In this document: positions 20,763 through 29,934 of the stretch, piece by piece
Numbering within the stretch: the first letter of the stretch is position 1
Layout of the letters: the number at the start of each line of letters is the position of its first letter
Origin: Vibrio sp. RE88
Lineage (GTDB): Bacteria > Pseudomonadota > Gammaproteobacteria > Enterobacterales > Vibrionaceae
Direction: 5' to 3'
Length of the DNA: 64,000 bases
Assembly: GCF_013113835.1 (NCBI RefSeq)
Contig: NZ_VTYQ01000001.1
Span: forward strand, 620,001-684,000
Made by a program: the position numbers and the translations under genes
The notes under the pieces: model-generated
What the model was told of the DNA's origin: nothing
Databases searched by the model: none
What the model saw: the letters and a program-made list of their open reading frames with translations, nothing else

Positions 20763-22952
20763 ATGAATTCATTGTTCGTATTTTTGTGTACGTTGTTGGT
20801 CCTGCTGATGCAGGTCGGCTTCTTGCTCTTGGAAGCAGGGACCGTACGACGAAAAAATACGGTCAATGTGGCGGCGAAAAACCTGATTGATCTCGCGGTG
20901 GTCTTTGCCCTCTATTGGATAGTGGGTTATGGCGTGATGTTTGGTGACTCCTTACAGGGCTTTATTGGCACCAGTCACTTTATGATCCCCCAGTTCAACG
21001 AGATAGAGGACGGTGCGTTTTTCTTTTATCAAATGGTGTTTTGCGCCACGTCCGTAACCATCATTTCAGGTGCGATTGCCGAGCGCGGCAGTTTAAAAGG
21101 TTACATTGCGATTTCTATGCTGGTGGCGACCCTGATATACCCCGTCGTGGGTCACTGGGTATGGAGCAGTGAAGGATGGTTAGCGCAATTTGGTTTTGTC
21201 GACTTTGCAGGGTCAACCGCTGTGCATGCGGTGGGTGGTTGGGCGGCATTAGCAGCGGTGCTGGTTATCGGCCCCAGACTGAACCGCTTTGAAAAGGATC
21301 ACGTTTTTAATCACAGCAGTTTGGTACAGACGGTCGCTGGTGTCGTATTTCTCTGGATCGGATGGTTGGGGTTCAACGCCGGTAGCTCGTTCGTATTCAG
21401 TTCGAATACATTCAATATCATCCTCAATACCATACTGGCTGGGGCGATGGGGGGGTTAACGTCAGCGTTGGTCTCACTTTACTTGATTAAGCGTGTGCAT
21501 GTGCCGCATTTCTGCAATGGTATTTTGTCTGGATTGGTCGCCATCACTGCCAACTGCAATTTGGTCAATGCGCCCAGTGCAATTGCTATTGGCATGGTGG
21601 CTGCGCTGATTTATACCTTTACCAACCATCTGCTGATTCGCAATAAGATTGACGACGCCGTTGGTGCGATACCGGTTCATCTGGCGAATGGCATTTGGGG
21701 GACCCTCGCGGTGGCGTTGTTTGCCAACTCGGAGGCTTTCTCAGGGGTATTACTGGCGGAAGATCGAATCAGCCAGTTATGGATTCAGGTGTTTGGTGTC
21801 AGTGTGATAAGTGCGTTTGTTTTCCCGCTCAGCTATCTGGCGTTTTTCCTGATTAACAAAGTCATTCCTTTGCGAGTGCAGCAGGAAGAAGAAGTCATTG
21901 GACTGAATATCTCCTCACATGAAGCTGGTAGTGACCTCTATGATTTGGTCGCAGTGATGCAGCTTCAGGAAGAGAGTGGAGATTTCACTCAGCGCGTCAA
22001 TTATGACCCAACGTCTGAGATTGGCATGATTGCCCGCCAATACAATCGGGTGTTGTCTCGCTTTGAAGAAGCGTTGGTGAAAGTGACTAAGAAACATCAC
22101 TCTCTTGTCGAATCAAATCAGCGTATTAAAAACATGGAATCCAGACTACAGAGAGATGCAAAACTGTCGAACCTGGGTCAAGTGAGTTCAGGGCTGATGA
22201 GAGAGATCAATGAACCGATCAGCTATGTATTAAGCAACATTAATACGCTCAAAGATTACAATCGCTTTTTCAAACGTTTGGTCACCGAATACAAAACCTT
22301 TGCCGCTGTTGCTTCCGCGCATCCAGTTGTGGCGAAAGAAGTGCTGAGTCGAATCGACCGAATCTGCGAAGAAGAAGATCTCGACTTTGTCTTTGAAGAT
22401 AGCGATGAGCTTATCAAGGCAACGTCGGAAGGGGCTTTGAAAATTGATAGCATACTGTCCAATATCAAAACCTTTTCGGAGTACAGCGACGAACAATTTG
22501 ATCTAAAAGACATCAACGTCATTCTCTCTTCGTCGATTGAGACTCTATCCGATCAAATCGAATCCAATTGCAGGATCATCGAGTCATACGATGCGGAAGA
22601 GTCTTTAGTGTCATGCAGTGCTCAGCAGATCGAGCAGCTTTTTGTCAACTTGCTTCAGAACTCGCTACAAGCGATTGGTCGCGATCTTGGTGTCATCAAA
22701 GTGATGACAAGCAACGCTGAACAAGAGGTGGTTATTCATATTGTTGACAGCGGTATTGGTATTTCGGAGCAGAACTTACCTCAGATTTTTGACCCGTTTT
22801 TTAGTACACGAATGGACTCAAGTAATGCGGGATTAGGTTTATCCATCTGTCATGGGGTGGTGAACAACCACGGAGGGAAGATTGACGTGGTGAGTAAAGT
22901 CGGTAAAGGCACCAAATTTACCATCCACCTACCAATAGCAAACAATCACTAA
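20763..22952 (+). CDS. Ammonium transporter (Amt) fused to a histidine-kinase-like module lacking the phospho-acceptor His
   Basis: A 729-residue fusion. Residues 1 to about 375 form an Amt/Rh channel with roughly 10-11 helices. Both pore histidines are present (GSTAVHAVGGW and GAIPVHLANGIWGTL), as is the Phe-gate region QMVFCATSVTII. A HAMP-like or linker coiled coil follows (about 390-465), then a DHp-like segment and an ATP-binding domain with N box QLFVNLLQNSLQAI, G1 DSGIGIS, F box DPFFST and G2 GLGLSICHG. In the H box the usual His before E-I-N is Arg480 (LMREINEP), so ordinary autophosphorylation looks impossible. Amt-kinase fusions are known ammonium sensors. No SD is visible. The partner regulator follows 18 bases later. 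Confidence 0.9.
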   Translation: MNSLFVFLCTLLVLLMQVGFLLLEAGTVRRKNTVNVAAKNLIDLAVVFALYWIVGYGVMFGDSLQGFIGTSHFMIPQFNEIEDGAFFFYQMVFCATSVTIISGAIAERGSLKGYIAISMLVATLIYPVVGHWVWSSEGWLAQFGFVDFAGSTAVHAVGGWAALAAVLVIGPRLNRFEKDHVFNHSSLVQTVAGVVFLWIGWLGFNAGSSFVFSSNTFNIILNTILAGAMGGLTSALVSLYLIKRVHVPHFCNGILSGLVAITANCNLVNAPSAIAIGMVAALIYTFTNHLLIRNKIDDAVGAIPVHLANGIWGTLAVALFANSEAFSGVLLAEDRISQLWIQVFGVSVISAFVFPLSYLAFFLINKVIPLRVQQEEEVIGLNISSHEAGSDLYDLVAVMQLQEESGDFTQRVNYDPTSEIGMIARQYNRVLSRFEEALVKVTKKHHSLVESNQRIKNMESRLQRDAKLSNLGQVSSGLMREINEPISYVLSNINTLKDYNRFFKRLVTEYKTFAAVASAHPVVAKEVLSRIDRICEEEDLDFVFEDSDELIKATSEGALKIDSILSNIKTFSEYSDEQFDLKDINVILSSSIETLSDQIESNCRIIESYDAEESLVSCSAQQIEQLFVNLLQNSLQAIGRDLGVIKVMTSNAEQEVVIHIVDSGIGISEQNLPQIFDPFFSTRMDSSNAGLGLSICHGVVNNHGGKIDVVSKVGKGTKFTIHLPIANNH

Positions 22953-22970
22953 CATAGGGAGGGCGCACTT

Positions 22971-24254
22971 ATGGATGCAAACACTCAAGTAAAACTTGCT
23001 ATCGTTGACGATGAAGTGCAAATCACTCGCGCGTTGTCTCGGTTACTACGCAAAGACTTCAGTGTAGTGACATTTAATGATCCCGTTTCTGCCCTGACAT
23101 ATCTTAACGATCACGAGGTTGCCATTGTTCTGGCAGATTTGAGTATGCCTTCTATGAGTGGGGCAAAATTTTTCTATGAAGCAAAATACGTACAGCCAAG
23201 CGCGATTCGTGTGGCGCTTTCAGGTATTGCTGAGCAAAACGATCTGATTGAAGTGATCAATGAAGGAGACATCAGTTACGTACTTCCTAAACCTTGGGGA
23301 AATGAAGAGCTAACCAAAACGTTATTTCGATTCAAATCCCAGTTTGAGAAGACGGGAGGGACGGAAAAGTACGCCAAACGTCAGGAAGCCATCAACGCTA
23401 GGTTGTCTCAGGAAAAGGAAAGCCTAGCCAGCCAATTGGATGAGAAAATTAAGTACATTGACTTACTTGACCTAAAGTGCAAAGCGGCAAATCAAAGATA
23501 CAACGGATTCATGCAAGATACACTCAGCATGATGATCAACATAATTTCTGATAACAGTCACATTCAAAAACCAGATCTGCTCCGAATGGCCAATCATGCG
23601 AAGGAGCTGGCTGGCTATATTTCATCGACAGATGAATCAAATGATGAGGTGTATACAGCCGCATTGCTCCACCCAATGGGTTTAATCTCTGATGAGAAGA
23701 GTAAGCCGCCATCATCTGCATACCAAGCTTACCATCTTGGTTGCTGCCATTTTGGGAATAAGGCCGCTGAGTTACTTGCGCAAAACTCTTCATTTGAATT
23801 TCTTCTACCAGGCATTCAGTATCAGGATGAAAACTTTGATGGCACAGGTTTTCCTGAGGGGTTAATTGGAGAACAAATCCCTGTGATATCCAGAATTCTG
23901 AGAGTTGTTAAAGATTATGATTACCTGACAGTGACACATGTTGATAGAAAGAAATTGCGTTTACCTGCGATGGCTGAGAGCTTAATGAAAGAGAAATCCA
24001 AGAGTCATTATGATCCACTCATTCTGAATGCTTACTTTCATATGCTAGAAGATAAGCGCAGGAATAATACAAGTGCACTGGAATACTGCGTCAGTATAGG
24101 CGATCTAAAGCCTGGAATTGAAATTAAACGTGATGTCTCCCTGCCAAATGGCAAAGTGTTAATCAAGAGAGGGAGCAGGCTTAATCAGGAGATGCTAGAT
24201 AGGTTGTTCGAGCTTGAAGAATTCGAAAGTCAGAACTTTGTTTATGTCATCTAA
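22971..24254 (+). CDS. Response regulator with degenerate HD-GYP domain
   Basis: A 427-residue protein. The REC domain (residues 8-125) keeps the acidic pair VDDE, the phospho-acceptor D56 (LADLSMPSMSG) and the conserved Lys in LPKPW. A coiled-coil linker (about 140-170) leads to an HD-GYP-like region. There the metal-binding HD is HP (LLHPMGL, 234-235) and the HHE site is altered (YQDENFDGTGFPEGL), while the GYP-like GTGFPEGL is kept. It is therefore unlikely to hydrolyse cyclic di-GMP but might bind it. GGGAGGG lies before the ATG. It is clearly paired with the Amt-kinase fusion. Confidence 0.88.
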   Translation: MDANTQVKLAIVDDEVQITRALSRLLRKDFSVVTFNDPVSALTYLNDHEVAIVLADLSMPSMSGAKFFYEAKYVQPSAIRVALSGIAEQNDLIEVINEGDISYVLPKPWGNEELTKTLFRFKSQFEKTGGTEKYAKRQEAINARLSQEKESLASQLDEKIKYIDLLDLKCKAANQRYNGFMQDTLSMMINIISDNSHIQKPDLLRMANHAKELAGYISSTDESNDEVYTAALLHPMGLISDEKSKPPSSAYQAYHLGCCHFGNKAAELLAQNSSFEFLLPGIQYQDENFDGTGFPEGLIGEQIPVISRILRVVKDYDYLTVTHVDRKKLRLPAMAESLMKEKSKSHYDPLILNAYFHMLEDKRRNNTSALEYCVSIGDLKPGIEIKRDVSLPNGKVLIKRGSRLNQEMLDRLFELEEFESQNFVYVI

Positions 24255-24508
24255 ATTAATTTTTCTAATCCAATAAAATCCCTTCGTTTAATAAAAAATT
24301 ATTATATTTCCGTTCGCCTTTGAGCCGATTTACGCTTTCACCTTCCATATTTTTACAGTGGTCTGATGAGATACTGAGTAGTAGCACAAGTATTTCCCTT
24401 AATAATTGTGATGGTTCTTTTTAAATTGAAAATGCGTCTTTTTTGATCATTTCCCTTACTTTTTTTATGGGTATGATGCGTATGCGCTTTGTTGCATTGG
24501 AGAGGTGT

Positions 24509-24829
24509 ATGAATTCTATTACAAAAAGAAACCAAGATATTACTAAGGTGCTCGATAAGCCCTTCACCATCAACGTTGACGGAAAACCCATTCCGGCGGT
24601 TGAAGGTGAAAGTGTGCTAAGCGCTTTGTTGGCTTCAAATATTCGTCAGTTGATGACAAACGATTACGGGGCGGAATCCGGCCCATATTGTGGAATGGGG
24701 GTATGCCATTGCTGTTTGTTGCACATTGATGGCCGTCACAAGCAGAGAGCCTGTCAGACTATCGTCAAGCCTGATATGGAAGTGGAGACCAGCCGAAACT
24801 TGGTGCTTGAGCAAGGGGGTGAGGTATGA
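24509..24829 (+). CDS. HcnA/SoxA-like small [2Fe-2S] subunit of an amino-acid dehydrogenase
   Basis: A 106-residue ferredoxin-like subunit with the plant-type cluster motif CGMGVCHCCLLHIDGRHKQRAC. The start at 24509 follows GGAG by 6 bases; an upstream extension has no such site. The length matches HcnA (about 104). It overlaps the next gene by ATGA, so it is translationally coupled to a three-subunit membrane-associated flavoenzyme. HcnABC oxidises glycine to cyanide, while sister complexes oxidise opines or D-hydroxyproline. The sequence alone does not choose between these. Confidence 0.85.
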   Translation: MNSITKRNQDITKVLDKPFTINVDGKPIPAVEGESVLSALLASNIRQLMTNDYGAESGPYCGMGVCHCCLLHIDGRHKQRACQTIVKPDMEVETSRNLVLEQGGEV

Positions 24830-26208
24830 CTAAGAAAGTTGTGATTGTAGGTGGTGGACCGGCTGGTATGTCGGCGGCAACCGAACTGGCACGCTTTGGT
24901 ATTCATTCCACCGTGATTGATGAAGCACCCAAAGCGGGTGGTGTTATTTATCGGGGGCCGTGGCGAAAGACGGCGGACATGCCCCATCTGGACGAAAAGC
25001 TGACCACTGCAATGGACAAGCTTCAGGAGGATTATCAAAACAATGCGTCATTCATTGACTTGAGAACTCAGACACGAGTCCTAGGGCCTTTGGGTGATAA
25101 CAACTTATTGGTTACCCATGATCACGAGCTGTCTAACATCGAGTATGACCATCTGCTATTGGCGACGGGGTGTCAGGAACGAAGCATCCCTTTTCCGGGC
25201 TGGCAGCTTCCAGGTGTGATGCTTTTAGGTGCGATACAGCTACAGCTCAAAAGTGGATTAGTCAGACCGGGTAACAAAGTCGTGATCACAGGGAGTGGCC
25301 CGCTGCTAGTTCTGGTCGCTTGCCAACTGCATAAAGCGGGCTGTCAGGTTGAAGCGATTTATGAAGCGGCGAAATTTTCGTCGGTAGCCAAAGAAACGCT
25401 GGCGATGCTCAACCGCCCTCAACAAGCGTTGGATGGTCTATCGATGATGTGGTACCTCAAGCAACACAATATCCCGCTCCACTATGGATGGGGATTAGTG
25501 AAAGCAGAAGGGGTCCGCCAACTCAATGAAGTGACCGTTGCACCATACGATGACAACTGGTTCCCAGATCACTCTCAGGCTGTGACCCATGTTGTGGATA
25601 CCTTAGGGGTAGGCTATGGCTTTGCGGCTCGCTCGCAGCTGGCTCAGCTTATTGGTCTCGATATTGAGTATGACCACATGAGTGGGGCAATTCCCGCCGT
25701 TGATAAATGGCAACGAAGCAGTCAGGAAAACATTTTCTGTGCTGGTGACAGTGCCAAAATTGCGGGTGCAGATGCCGCCATACTGGAGGGCAAGATCGCC
25801 GCAAAAGCCATTGCTTGTGAAATTGGCAAACTGGGTAGTGCGGACGCAGAGCAATACATAGCTGCAATGCGACGTAAACTGTCTCGTCTCTATCGTTTCC
25901 GTCAGGCCTTTGATAATGCGGGTTTCCGAGAGCTCGGCCTGCTTTCTCTACCAGAGGAAGATACCGTGATTTGTCGATGTGAGCAGGTGAAGAAAAAAGC
26001 CATTGATGAAGCGATAGCTCAAGGCTGTCGAGACATTGTGACCCTAAAAATGCGCACCCGCGCGACCATGGGGGACTGTCAGGGCAAAACCTGCGCCCAC
26101 TATTGTTACGACCGATTGAAGAAAGAAGGATTCAGTCAGGAACAAGGCCTAGTTCGCCCTAGATTCCCACTCGATCCAATCCCATTTGCAGCGCTGGAGG
26201 AAGAATAA
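24826..26208 (+). CDS. HcnB-like FAD/NAD(P)-binding subunit of an amino-acid dehydrogenase
   Basis: A 460-residue flavoprotein. It has an N-terminal GGGPAGMSAATELARFG dinucleotide fold, a second GSGPLLVLVACQLHKAG fold near residue 155, and FCAGDSAKIAGADAA near residue 305. A C-terminal BFD-like [2Fe-2S] domain carries CRCEQV, then CQGKTC (about residues 385-430). The size matches HcnB (about 460-470) and opine oxidase subunit A. It overlaps the small subunit by 4 bases and the next gene by 1. It would pass electrons from the oxidase subunit to the respiratory chain. Confidence 0.87.
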   Translation: MTKKVVIVGGGPAGMSAATELARFGIHSTVIDEAPKAGGVIYRGPWRKTADMPHLDEKLTTAMDKLQEDYQNNASFIDLRTQTRVLGPLGDNNLLVTHDHELSNIEYDHLLLATGCQERSIPFPGWQLPGVMLLGAIQLQLKSGLVRPGNKVVITGSGPLLVLVACQLHKAGCQVEAIYEAAKFSSVAKETLAMLNRPQQALDGLSMMWYLKQHNIPLHYGWGLVKAEGVRQLNEVTVAPYDDNWFPDHSQAVTHVVDTLGVGYGFAARSQLAQLIGLDIEYDHMSGAIPAVDKWQRSSQENIFCAGDSAKIAGADAAILEGKIAAKAIACEIGKLGSADAEQYIAAMRRKLSRLYRFRQAFDNAGFRELGLLSLPEEDTVICRCEQVKKKAIDEAIAQGCRDIVTLKMRTRATMGDCQGKTCAHYCYDRLKKEGFSQEQGLVRPRFPLDPIPFAALEEE

Positions 26209-27461
26209 TGAAAGCGTATGATGTAGTCATTTGTGGTGGTGGTGTTATTGGTGCGTCCATTGCGTACTTCCTGAGCCGTCAGAAAGATCTCAAGATTGCT
26301 GTCGTTGATTTCAAATACCCGGGAAATGCGTCTCGTGCATCTGCGGGTGGACTGTGGGCAATGGGCGAGTCGACGGGGCTTGGCTGTGGTGTCATCTTGT
26401 TCAAGACATTATCCAAACAAATGCAGGAATCAGGGACAAATGAAGCGCCGGAGATGAACCCGCATATTATGCCGGAGCCATTTTTTGATATGGCGATGAT
26501 GTCGAATGCGATGTACCCAGCACTATACGAGGAGCTGGTTGAAAACCACGGTGTCGACTTCAAGTTTGAACGCACAGGTCTGAAGTTTGTGATGTTCGAT
26601 AAATATGACCGTATGTACGCTGAACAAATCGCTGCCGCGGTGCCTAATCGTCACGACCATGTTCGTTGGGTTTCTCAGGATGAGCTGCATGCTGAAGAAC
26701 CGAACGTATCCAAAGATGCCATTGGTGCGATGGAGTTTGATTGTGACCACCAAATTAATCCGTATCGCCTCAATGAAGCGTATTTGGAAGCCGCGCGCCA
26801 GAACGGAGTTGAGCTGTACCTCAATACTAAAGTGACAGGTATAGAGAGGCAGGGTAACCGCGTTACCGCAGTGAAAACGGAACAAGGTGTTTTACCGTGT
26901 AAAATGATGGTCAATGCTGCAGGTGCTTGGGCTGAGACCATTAGCCAATGGGCGACAGGTTATAAGCTGCCAGTGTTCCCGGTTAAAGGGCAGGTGATCA
27001 TCACAGAGAAACTACCTAAGTTACTTAACGGCTGTTTGACAACCAGTGATTGCTACATCGCGCAGAAAGACAATGGTGAGATCCTGATAGGCTCGACCAC
27101 CGAAGAGCGCGGATTTGATACCAGCAATGATATTAAGTACATCAAGCAGTTAGGTCAGGGCGCGATGAAATCCATCCCTGCGCTCAAGGACATGAACATC
27201 AAACGTTGTTGGGCGGGGTTGCGTCCGGGCTCTCCAGATGAGTTACCGATTATTGGTCCGGTTCCGGGTGTGGAAGGTTACCTCAATGCATGCGGACATT
27301 TCCGTACCGGTATGCTGACATCAGCGATAACGGGTCGAATTCTCGATGAACTGGTGAGAAGTTTACCGACTTGCGTTGATATTTCACCTTTCTCCTATCA
27401 ACGCTTCCTAAATAGCGAAGGGGAAATGATCGGTAAATACCAATTGGATCACGCTCTATAG
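26208..27461 (+). CDS. HcnC/DadA-like FAD amino-acid oxidase subunit
   Basis: A 417-residue D-amino-acid-oxidase-fold protein. Its N-terminal FAD motif is VVICGGGVIGASIAYFLSR, then NASRASAGGLWAMGEST. Further features are VNAAGAWAE near residue 240 and the C-terminal CWAGLRPGSPDELPIIGPVPGVEGYLNACGHFRTGM. Length equals HcnC of Pseudomonas (about 417). It oxidises the C-N bond of the amine or amino-acid substrate, with electrons passing to the other two subunits. The start overlaps the stop of the HcnB-like gene (TAATG). Confidence 0.87.
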   Translation: MKAYDVVICGGGVIGASIAYFLSRQKDLKIAVVDFKYPGNASRASAGGLWAMGESTGLGCGVILFKTLSKQMQESGTNEAPEMNPHIMPEPFFDMAMMSNAMYPALYEELVENHGVDFKFERTGLKFVMFDKYDRMYAEQIAAAVPNRHDHVRWVSQDELHAEEPNVSKDAIGAMEFDCDHQINPYRLNEAYLEAARQNGVELYLNTKVTGIERQGNRVTAVKTEQGVLPCKMMVNAAGAWAETISQWATGYKLPVFPVKGQVIITEKLPKLLNGCLTTSDCYIAQKDNGEILIGSTTEERGFDTSNDIKYIKQLGQGAMKSIPALKDMNIKRCWAGLRPGSPDELPIIGPVPGVEGYLNACGHFRTGMLTSAITGRILDELVRSLPTCVDISPFSYQRFLNSEGEMIGKYQLDHAL

Positions 27462-27486
27462 ATAGGTTTATTTTTGAATAAGACAC

Positions 27487-27515
27487 GAGCCAGCGACTAC
27501 GCTGGCTCACTTTTT
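27487..27515. terminator. Bidirectional terminator
   Basis: GAGCCAGCG and CGCTGGCTC form a 9-bp stem with loop ACTA, then AC and a T5 run. It ends the HcnABC-like operon and lies at the stop of the convergent nitrilase gene. Confidence 0.9.
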
Positions 27516-28302
27516 AGCTAAGTACATCACTCACTGAGTCCATTTCAGGAACCAATTCCACACCGAGTACTTTACGTGGTGTCGGCAGCGGGCATTCAAT
27601 GTCGAGAGTATAGACGGCCTCTTCTTGGTGGAAAGGGGCAATTAACTCCCCAGTAGGTGTGCAAATTCGGCTGTCGCCACGATATTCTCCAACCAACTCT
27701 TCAGTCACATCTTCGCCAACACGATTACAAGTCACTATGTAGTAACCATTTTCGAGCGCTTTTGCTCTCGCGACATGCAAGCTGTACTCGCCGCCAAAGT
27801 TCGCTGGGTGCAGTAGCACATCGATACCTTGCTTGGCATACTCGCGAGTGATTTCTGGAAACCATAGATCAAAGCAAATGGCGATACCAAACTTCACTCC
27901 CTTGTGCTCGAAACAGGTTAGCTGGTCACCTCGTGAGAAGTAACGCTTATCGATATTGGTTTGGCTGATCTTGCGAAAGCGGGCCTTTAGGCCATGTTCA
28001 TCTACCACAGCCACACTGTTGTAAAACTGATCGCCGTGCTTTTCCGCCAGCCCCGCAACAACTAAGGTATTGTGCTGCTTTGCCAGATTCTGCAGTGTGG
28101 CTATCGTTTCGCTGTCAGAGAAGTTCTCACATAGCGCATGAATTTCTTCTGTGGTGTTAAAAATGTAACCTGTCGTTGAAAGCTCAGGAAGAAGCAGAAT
28201 GTCACCAACCTCTTTTTGGTTAGCGACTAATGAGGAAATATGGTCAAGATTGCGTGCTTTGTCTTTATAAAACACCTTGTTCTGAACCAGAGTGATCTGC
28301 AT
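27514..28302 (-). CDS. Carbon-nitrogen hydrolase (nitrilase superfamily)
   Basis: A 262-residue protein with the Glu-Lys-Cys triad in context: LLPELSTTGY, then KARFRKISQTN, then FGIAICFDLWFPE. Family members are amidases, N-carbamoylases, omega-amidases or nitrilases. It is convergent with the HcnABC-like operon. A link to the product of that operon is possible but is only inference. Confidence 0.85.
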   Translation of the reverse strand: MQITLVQNKVFYKDKARNLDHISSLVANQKEVGDILLLPELSTTGYIFNTTEEIHALCENFSDSETIATLQNLAKQHNTLVVAGLAEKHGDQFYNSVAVVDEHGLKARFRKISQTNIDKRYFSRGDQLTCFEHKGVKFGIAICFDLWFPEITREYAKQGIDVLLHPANFGGEYSLHVARAKALENGYYIVTCNRVGEDVTEELVGEYRGDSRICTPTGELIAPFHQEEAVYTLDIECPLPTPRKVLGVELVPEMDSVSDVLS

Positions 28303-28355
28303 AGAGTGGTCTCTTTGTTTGAAGGACGAAATGGTTTGAGGTTAAGCGCTATATG

Positions 28356-28658
28356 TTACGGACAGATGTCACTCACTTCATTTTCACCGCATGGAAAACA
28401 GCTTTTTCTTTCTGGTCCGATATAGGCGTGGCACACTTCACCGGTTTCAATGTTGACTAGGAAAGAATGGTTCAGGGTTTTGTAAAAGTAGTGAGTAAAC
28501 TCCATGCCCTGATCGTTGAATGTTTCAACAGTATCTGGCTCTTCATCCAACTGAAACATCAAGTCGAGATCGGTAACCCATTCATACGCTTTTTCCGTTT
28601 CGGTGGAGTGTGCTGTGGAAAGAAACATTAATCCTGAAAGCAAAACCACAAACTTCAT
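28356..28658 (-). CDS. Small periplasmic protein of unknown function
   Basis: A 100-residue protein with signal peptide MKFVVLLSGLMFLSTAHS. The mature part is acidic and contains three cysteines near the end (VCHAYIGP, then KSCFPCGE, and DIC). I do not recognise the family. The start at the signal peptide Met is preferred over a longer frame. It stands alone between the nitrilase and GFA genes, on the same strand. Confidence 0.6.
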   Translation of the reverse strand: MKFVVLLSGLMFLSTAHSTETEKAYEWVTDLDLMFQLDEEPDTVETFNDQGMEFTHYFYKTLNHSFLVNIETGEVCHAYIGPERKSCFPCGENEVSDICP

Positions 28659-28739
28659 ATCATTGTCCGTCACTGTGAGGGCTGAATATAGAGTACAGCC
28701 CATATTAAGAGAAGGTTTGTGAATCAATATCTCATTCTG

Positions 28740-29147
28740 TTAATGGTGATGTTCCATCTGGCAGTCAAATTTGACCCAGCCGTGTTGCCTTTCTTCGTAA
28801 ACAGAGAAGCTTGGGGTCTGAAAATCTTGCTCTTGGAAAATACCGACAGGTATGACAATGAAATCTCGGGCGGCACTGAGTTTGAGTGACATTGTTGTGC
28901 TGCACCTAGGGCAAAAAGAGTAGGTGACTTCATTGCCTGAATCACTGATACGAGTGTATTCGACAAGATCACCGCTGAAAGAAACTTGCTCTTGATTAAA
29001 TCTCGCCTGAACCCCGAAAACGCTCCCCGTTCGCTTTTGGCATTCAAAGCAGTGACAGACTGATGTTCTGATTGGCTCACCACGGCAAACCATATTGACT
29101 TGCCCACAACTGCAATCGGCCATACGTATTTTCTGCTCGTGTTCCAT
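28740..29147 (-). CDS. GFA (CENP-V/Gfa) domain zinc protein
   Basis: A 135-residue protein with the GFA zinc ligands CSCGQVNMVCRGEP, CHCFECQKRTGSVFG and FCPRC. It is related to glutathione-dependent formaldehyde-activating enzyme; most members are uncharacterised. It ends in MEHHH. Its start is divergent from a membrane-anchored hypothetical gene. An AAGGAGAT-type site precedes the ATG. Confidence 0.85.
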   Translation of the reverse strand: MEHEQKIRMADCSCGQVNMVCRGEPIRTSVCHCFECQKRTGSVFGVQARFNQEQVSFSGDLVEYTRISDSGNEVTYSFCPRCSTTMSLKLSAARDFIVIPVGIFQEQDFQTPSFSVYEERQHGWVKFDCQMEHHH

Positions 29148-29216
29148 TTTATCTCCTTGTCCTTGCTGCTAACATGACGTCACTATGTTCATGTATCTGA
29201 TAAGACATACTACAAG

Positions 29217-29834
29217 ATGAAAAAGCGCCTTTTACCAATTCCTCTGATTCTTTTGATTCCGATCCTCTTATTAATAGTAGTCACGATCGCGGGCCTGTAC
29301 CGATTCAGTCTTTCTGATGAAGAAATCATGGCAAAGTTTCCTAATCAAGCTGCAAGCAGTGATGCTGTCATGCAGTCTGTTTTTGGCCTTTCGACTACGA
29401 ACCCTTGGACGGTGAAAGTGCCCGAAAGTCAGGCGTATACGTTTATGGAAGAGCTGAACCCAACGACAGGGCTGGCGAGCGGCACGTATGAAGATGGTGA
29501 AGAACGTGGTGTTGTTACTGTGGATACAAGCAAGTTGCTTCAGATTACCCCCACGATGTTTGCCTCGATTATGACCGTCTCAAATCAAGGCTCCGGTGTA
29601 TTCTATTATCTGGCGACGTTTCACTATGACGAGTTTCGAAAACGCATGATTTCGAAAGAAGCGCAATTTCTGGGGGACCGGATCGTCGTCGACGGACTAG
29701 AAAAACAGCAGCACAATATTAGCGTAACTGTTAAACAACGTGATGCTGATCAACCCATATCACAAGAGCCTACCGTTTCAACGACTATACTTTTCGAGTT
29801 GACTGGGCAGGATAGCCTGGAACGTGTCGAATAA
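29217..29834 (+). CDS. Membrane-anchored protein of unknown function
   Basis: A 205-residue protein with one N-terminal hydrophobic segment (residues 5-28) after a KKR start, and a soluble, probably periplasmic, domain. I see no known motif. The middle reads LQITPTMFASIMTVSNQGSGVFYY. The SD is weak. No partner is obvious from the context. Confidence 0.6.
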   Translation: MKKRLLPIPLILLIPILLLIVVTIAGLYRFSLSDEEIMAKFPNQAASSDAVMQSVFGLSTTNPWTVKVPESQAYTFMEELNPTTGLASGTYEDGEERGVVTVDTSKLLQITPTMFASIMTVSNQGSGVFYYLATFHYDEFRKRMISKEAQFLGDRIVVDGLEKQQHNISVTVKQRDADQPISQEPTVSTTILFELTGQDSLERVE

Positions 29835-29934
29835 TCAGTGTTCAATACGGTATTGTGCATAGGGTACGGATTGCTTATTATTTGGCCTGACAAGTTATGA
29901 GATGGATTTGTTATTGTCGTTAATGGAGTTAAAC

